This document shows, in pieces, positions 13,784-17,212 of a stretch of 17,212 nt of DNA. A program made the translations under genes and the position numbers. Below the pieces are notes generated by a model. The model was not told the DNA's origin, ran no database searches, and saw only the letters and a list, made by a program, of their open reading frames with translations. Location of the stretch: assembly GCA_020434375.1 (NCBI GenBank), contig JAGRAY010000019.1, positions 1 through 17,212 of the forward strand, written 5' to 3'. The DNA comes from Bdellovibrionales bacterium. Its GTDB lineage: Bacteria > Bdellovibrionota_G > JALEGL01 > JAGRAY01. Position 1 is the first letter of the stretch; the number at the start of each line of letters is the position of its first letter.

Positions 13784-16201
13784 CTACATAAACCGATGGG
13801 GGTCAATGTTGAGTTTGATACGGATGGCTTGACTGGGGAGGCTTTGCCTTGCATTGCTAACAAGCCATTTTGCAAATTTGGCGGATTCCATGCCTCGGTT
13901 TGATCGCACCAGCATTTGGTAGCGAAATCGATTTTGAATTTTTTTTATGGGACACGGTGCAGGACCCAAAATTGAAATGGTGGATTTTTGTTGAGCTTTA
14001 ATAGTTTTTTGCGCTTGCTCTCGCATCCACATACTAAATGTACGAACCTCAGTTTCATCGTTCGACGATAGCTCTATCAGACTCAGTGAAGAAAATGGTG
14101 GGTAGTTAAGTTCTTTTCGAAACACGATCTCTTTTTCAAAAAACGCCAGGTAGTTTTGTTCCTTTGCGCACAATACTGCGTAGTTTTCTGGCAAAAATGT
14201 TTGAAAAATCGCCCGACCTTCTTTTTTCCCTCGACCAGCTCTACCTGCAACTTGTGTCAGTAGTTGAAAGGTAATCTCTGACGATCGAAAGTCTGGAAAA
14301 TGCAAGGATTGATCCGCCAAAAGAACACCCACAAGCGTCACATTTTCGACGTCGAGACCCTTGGTCACCATTTGAGTTCCTAGAAGAATATCCGTCTTCC
14401 CTTGTGAAAACCCTCTTAAGATTCTTTCGTGTGCACCCTTTGTATCCACCGTGTCGCGATCCATGCGTGCGATTTTGGCGTCGGGGAAATAAAAATTTAA
14501 CTCATCTTCGACTTTCTCTGTACCCATTCCCAGTTGCACAAGATGCAAGTGTCCACACTTGATACATGGCATAGCCATGTTTTTAGTGGCGTCACAGTAG
14601 TGACAAAGAAGCACCGCTTTGTCGCGATGATAAGTCATGGCCACACTACACTGCTCACACTGCACAAATTCTCCACAAGATGGGCAAAGAACAAGGGGAG
14701 CAAACCCACGCCGATTCATAAACAATACTGCTTGATGTTTTTTGGTAAGCGTCTCCTCAAGAGCATTTCTAAGTGCTTCCGATAAAATGCCTTTTTCGCC
14801 AAATTTGGAAAAATCTTTGCGTAAATCAACGATCTCAACACTGGGTAATCCAAAATCTCCCATGCGATTCGGAAGATTTAGAAGCTTAAGCTTACCCTGT
14901 CTTGCGAGCTCAAAAGACTCTATGGAAGGTGTTGCAGAGCCCAGTAAAATGACGGCTCTATCTTGCTTTGCACGAAAATATGCCAAATGTTTTACATGAT
15001 AAGCAAGCCCATCTTCCTGTTTATATGAGGCATCGTGCTCTTCATCGATGATAACGAGACCCAAATTCTCAACGGGTGCAAACACGACACTCCTTGGACC
15101 AATAACAATATCAGCTTCACCTCTTCGTATGCGTTTCCATTCTGTAAGTCTTTCACTTTCCGATCGACCACTGTGAAGTACACTAATACGGTCTCCAAAT
15201 CTTGCTCTAAAGCGACCCACAAACTGAGGTGTCAGTGCAATTTCCGGGACAAGAGCCATCACCGACTTTCCTCGTTCAATAGCCTTCGCAGCAGCTTGAA
15301 GGTAAACCTCCGTTTTGCCGCTTCCTGTGATACCAAATAACAAAAATTTTTCCGCGGACCTTTCTTCCATCGCGCGATCGACACACAAAATAGCCTCTTG
15401 CTGCTGAGAAGAAAGAAGTAGTTTTGGCGCTGAAACAAACGATGCATCAAAGCCATACTGCTTGGGAACCATGATCTCTTCAACCAGTTTCCTTTTAAGC
15501 AACGCACTGAGCGCATATGCAAAACCCTGCTTGACTAACTCGACGCGGCTTACCGGCACGCTATGTTCCTTCAGGTATTGCCAAAGCGCCTTTTGCTTTG
15601 TACCTTTAGGTTCGTCAGCGCCTTGTCTAATTTTATATGTTCGATCAAATTGCTCTATAGCGCGGCTTCGATTTACTAAACTTTCAATTTTGATAAATCC
15701 TTGGTTTTCAAGGCGGCGAAGGACTGTAAATGACTTTGCGTTCTTTTTAAGCAGCGTTAGATAATCAAGGCCCTTTGATTTTGAAATTTTTCGAAACAAA
15801 TGTAGGTCTTCTGGATCTTCGGGTAAAGTCTGAGGTTCATTCATGGGCATTCTTGGTTTATTGACCAAGACTTTTCGTTTAGATTGTTTAATTAGACCCG
15901 ATGGCAAAACTGTTTGAATGGCTTCACCAAAAGTGCAGCCGTAAAGATCACACATTTTTTTCGCAACTCCCATCATGGTTGGCGTGAGCAAGGCCATATC
16001 ATCAAGAACGCCATGGATAGGCTTAACTTGATACTCCCCAGTAGGCTGGGTCTCACCTACAACATAGCCTGTCATGGTGCGTTTTCCAAAGGGCACCAGT
16101 ACTCGATAGCCCAAAAGGTGTCCATCTACGCCCGGCGGCAAAGAATAGGTAAACGTCGATTCCAATGGAATGGGAAATACAACCTCTACAAAGTCTGGCA
16201 T
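13784..16201 (-). CDS. priA: Primosomal protein N', replication restart helicase PriA
   Basis: An 805-residue 3'-to-5' DNA helicase that recognises stalled forks and reloads the replicative helicase. Positions count from the ATG at 16201. The N-terminal 3'-DNA-binding domain (FPIPLESTFTYSLP) is followed by a winged-helix segment, then the helicase core: Walker A GITGSGKT at 290-297, DEEH at 386-389, LLGSATPS, and motif VI QVAGRAGRG at about 650. Eight zinc-binding cysteines lie in four CxxC pairs (506/509, 515/518, 533/536, 546/549). The total length matches the Bacillus type more closely than the shorter Escherichia coli PriA. A TTG two codons upstream is possible, but AGG is 6 nt from the ATG and abuts the TTG. 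The gene follows an exported hypothetical (59-bp gap) and precedes the sensor kinase (67-bp gap) on the same strand. Confidence 0.97.
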   Translation of the reverse strand: MPDFVEVVFPIPLESTFTYSLPPGVDGHLLGYRVLVPFGKRTMTGYVVGETQPTGEYQVKPIHGVLDDMALLTPTMMGVAKKMCDLYGCTFGEAIQTVLPSGLIKQSKRKVLVNKPRMPMNEPQTLPEDPEDLHLFRKISKSKGLDYLTLLKKNAKSFTVLRRLENQGFIKIESLVNRSRAIEQFDRTYKIRQGADEPKGTKQKALWQYLKEHSVPVSRVELVKQGFAYALSALLKRKLVEEIMVPKQYGFDASFVSAPKLLLSSQQQEAILCVDRAMEERSAEKFLLFGITGSGKTEVYLQAAAKAIERGKSVMALVPEIALTPQFVGRFRARFGDRISVLHSGRSESERLTEWKRIRRGEADIVIGPRSVVFAPVENLGLVIIDEEHDASYKQEDGLAYHVKHLAYFRAKQDRAVILLGSATPSIESFELARQGKLKLLNLPNRMGDFGLPSVEIVDLRKDFSKFGEKGILSEALRNALEETLTKKHQAVLFMNRRGFAPLVLCPSCGEFVQCEQCSVAMTYHRDKAVLLCHYCDATKNMAMPCIKCGHLHLVQLGMGTEKVEDELNFYFPDAKIARMDRDTVDTKGAHERILRGFSQGKTDILLGTQMVTKGLDVENVTLVGVLLADQSLHFPDFRSSEITFQLLTQVAGRAGRGKKEGRAIFQTFLPENYAVLCAKEQNYLAFFEKEIVFRKELNYPPFSSLSLIELSSNDETEVRTFSMWMREQAQKTIKAQQKSTISILGPAPCPIKKIQNRFRYQMLVRSNRGMESAKFAKWLVSNARQSLPSQAIRIKLNIDPHRFM

Positions 16202-16260
16202 CGCCAACCTATATATTCACAGAAGCGCCATTTGAACAAGTCCCCTGATCGTAACAATCC

Positions 16261-16842
16261 TTAAAAGATAACTATCTCGGATACAATGTCTTTTTTGATC
16301 ACAAAGGTAATGCCTGAGTTTATATAAAACAGTGTTTTTAAATGACGCTTCTCTTTGCCATTTGGAAATAGCTTCTTGACCGTATCATATGTGGAGCCAA
16401 TTTTAAGGCCTTTGGAGGTCTGATACTCTACGCTTTGAACTCTAATTTCTTTTAAATTTTGATCGGTTGTTGAAAACGCAAAGATAATCTTTTCCTTTGC
16501 ATACTCTGCAAATATTCGCTCAGGAATATAACCAACGGGAAGCAAAAATTCATAATCGCGATTCACTTTGGATTCTAAGATCTTCAGCTTCGCATGGCCA
16601 TTGATTTCAGCCTTGCTAGACTCAAGGTAAAATTGCCCAACTCGCTTGCCAGGGATAATTAAATTTTTCTGAAATGCTTGCAAAGTGTTGAGCTGAGCCT
16701 CTAGGTAATCAAATGCTTGCTTCATATCTTGATAAAACGGGGCCATTTGAGTCGCTTGCGGAAGCTCACATTGCGCGAAAAGACCTTCTGAAAAAAAGAC
16801 CAGGAAGATCAATGCAGCAAATCGTCCAGGCATTAAGTTCAT
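16261..16842 (-). CDS. Exported hypothetical protein upstream of priA
   Basis: I do not recognise this 193-residue protein. A signal peptide (about 1-23, ending GLFA before QCELPQ) sends it to the periplasm or beyond; a single cysteine, Cys25, lies just after the cut site, but no clear lipobox precedes it. A helical segment (FYQDMKQAFDYLEAQLNTLQAF) is followed by alternating beta-type sequence. The C-terminal part, SKGLKIGSTYDTVKKLFPNG then FYINSGITFVIKKDIVSEIVIF, resembles the small repeat of secreted or lipoprotein folds where an IGS-x-VKKLFG turn leads into strands; I would not assign a family. There is no good Shine-Dalgarno at the ATG; Met4 is an alternative start. It is the first gene of the minus-strand run through priA, kinase and regulator. 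Confidence 0.75.
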   Translation of the reverse strand: MNLMPGRFAALIFLVFFSEGLFAQCELPQATQMAPFYQDMKQAFDYLEAQLNTLQAFQKNLIIPGKRVGQFYLESSKAEINGHAKLKILESKVNRDYEFLLPVGYIPERIFAEYAKEKIIFAFSTTDQNLKEIRVQSVEYQTSKGLKIGSTYDTVKKLFPNGKEKRHLKTLFYINSGITFVIKKDIVSEIVIF

Positions 16843-16849
16843 GCTTTCA

Positions 16850-16878
16850 ATTCTATCGGATTCTCAGATACAAACCAA
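16850..16878 (-). promoter_or_regulatory. Candidate promoter of the exported hypothetical / priA run
   Basis: On the minus strand TTGGTT (16878-16873) and TAGAAT (16855-16850, five of six matches to TATAAT) are 17 bp apart. The -10 ends 7 nt before the ATG at 16842, so transcription would begin at or next to the start codon, giving a leaderless mRNA. This matches the arrangement at the adenine deaminase gene. Confidence 0.45.
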
Positions 16879-16941
16879 CCCAGCCATCAGAACGACAAAA
16901 GCGTGGCAAGAAAATATTCGAAACAAAGTGGCCATAATTAT

Positions 16942-16970
16942 TTGACGAATTTATTTGGAATAGATACGAA
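16942..16970 (+). promoter_or_regulatory. Candidate promoter of the cold-shock gene
   Basis: TTGACG (16942-16947, five of six matches to TTGACA) is followed after 17 bp by TACGAA (16965-16970), a weak -10. A start near 16977 would give a leader of about 65 nt. A TAGATA at 16961 is an alternative -10, but its spacing is too short. Confidence 0.3.
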
Positions 16971-17001
16971 TTAAGAATCAGAGTAGCGGTGCAATAAAAA
17001 T

Positions 17002-17030
17002 ATTAAACCGTTTGATCTGTGGTGTTTAAT
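17002..17030 (+). promoter_or_regulatory. Leader hairpin touching the Shine-Dalgarno of the cold-shock gene
   Basis: ATTAAAC (17002-17008) and GTTTAAT (17024-17030) are perfect 7-bp inverted copies around a 15-nt loop. The stem ends 1 nt before the strong ribosome site GGAGGAAG that starts at 17032. A mostly A-U stem at this position in a cold-shock mRNA could make translation temperature-dependent. The pairing is seen; the function is inferred. Confidence 0.45.
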
Positions 17031-17042
17031 CGGAGGAAGTAT

Positions 17043-17212
17043 ATGGCCCAAGGAACAGTAAAGTGGTTTAACGATAGTAAAGGATTTGGCTTTATCGTTA
17101 GCGATAGCGGTGAAGACGTTTTTGTTCATTTTTCTACCATTCAAGGTGACGGATACAAAACACTGCGCGAAGGCCAGGTCGTGGAGTACGAATCACAGCA
17201 AGGCCCTAAAGG
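17043..17212 (+). CDS. Cold-shock protein (CspA family), 5' part only
   Basis: The first 56 codons of a CspA-family single-stranded nucleic acid-binding protein; the rest lies beyond the window. It begins MAQGTVKWFNDSKGFGFI, with the RNP1 motif KGFGFI and, further on, RNP2 VFVHF, followed by the LREGQVVEYE segment of the five-stranded barrel. These proteins melt RNA structure and act as transcription or translation helpers, often but not always induced by cold. The ATG is fixed by GGAGGAAG 6 nt upstream. About 10-15 residues are probably missing. It is divergent from the exported hypothetical/priA run. Which Csp paralogue it is cannot be told. Confidence 0.95.
   Translation, partial: MAQGTVKWFNDSKGFGFIVSDSGEDVFVHFSTIQGDGYKTLREGQVVEYESQQGPK

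Noticed and set aside
13717..13875. N-terminal extension of the histidine kinase
   Set aside because: It overlaps priA, has no membrane or sensor features, and an ATG at 13716 starts right before TM1.
14534..15764. Several plus-strand frames of 70-100 codons opposite priA
   Set aside because: They are antisense shadows of a strongly conserved gene, without ribosome sites or domain-like sequence.
1..17212. tRNA genes, CRISPR arrays, insertion sequences, toxin-antitoxin or phage genes
   Set aside because: Reading both strands I found no tRNA-like TpsiC arm, no regularly spaced repeats, and no transposase, integrase or toxin-like proteins.

Overview
The window reads as ordinary chromosomal sequence from a moderately AT-rich Gram-negative bacterium with an outer membrane (MlaC-type and TolC-type proteins, several signal peptides). 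Two NtrC-family sigma-54 activators, a large PDZ/multi-membrane histidine kinase and many exported proteins suggest a Deltaproteobacteria- or Bdellovibrionota-like lineage. That placement is inference; there is no rRNA or other marker gene to fix it. I see no tRNA, rRNA, CRISPR array, insertion sequence or phage gene.

Layout. From the left: a short gene-free edge; a minus-strand sigma-54 activator whose receiver domain has lost its phosphorylation residues (163-1608); a divergent, palindrome-containing intergenic region; a plus-strand adenine deaminase of the adenosine deaminase superfamily (1854-2867). Converging on it is a tight minus-strand operon, read TolC-like outer membrane protein, CDP-alcohol phosphatidyltransferase, MlaC-like lipid carrier (5651 down to 2923), with both junctions overlapping by exactly 14 nt. 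Upstream of that lies a divergent ATP-type phosphoenolpyruvate carboxykinase (5749-7326, minus). A 278-bp region then separates it from a plus-strand MATE efflux protein (7605-8957). Its 3' end overlaps that of an intact NtrC-type response regulator (8941-10323, minus).

The rest of the minus strand is one long co-directional run, read from the right: exported hypothetical (16842-16261), priA (16201-13784), PDZ/7TM/GAF histidine kinase (13716-11305), exported four-cysteine hypothetical (11238-10384), NtrC-type regulator (10323-8941). The kinase and regulator are very probably a two-component pair, with the exported protein encoded between them as a candidate sensory partner or output. At the right edge a cold-shock protein gene begins on the plus strand and runs out of the window.

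The most interesting points are: the degenerate receiver of the first activator; the TolC/lipid synthase/MlaC operon, which looks like a compact lipid synthesis and trafficking module; a repeated ATAGAAT -10-like box, in two cases only 6-7 nt before an ATG lacking a Shine-Dalgarno (candidate leaderless transcripts); the unexplained GC-richer island and six-codon leader ORF before the MATE gene; and a hairpin abutting the Shine-Dalgarno of the cold-shock gene. I found no clearly new multi-gene system such as a defence or mobile element.
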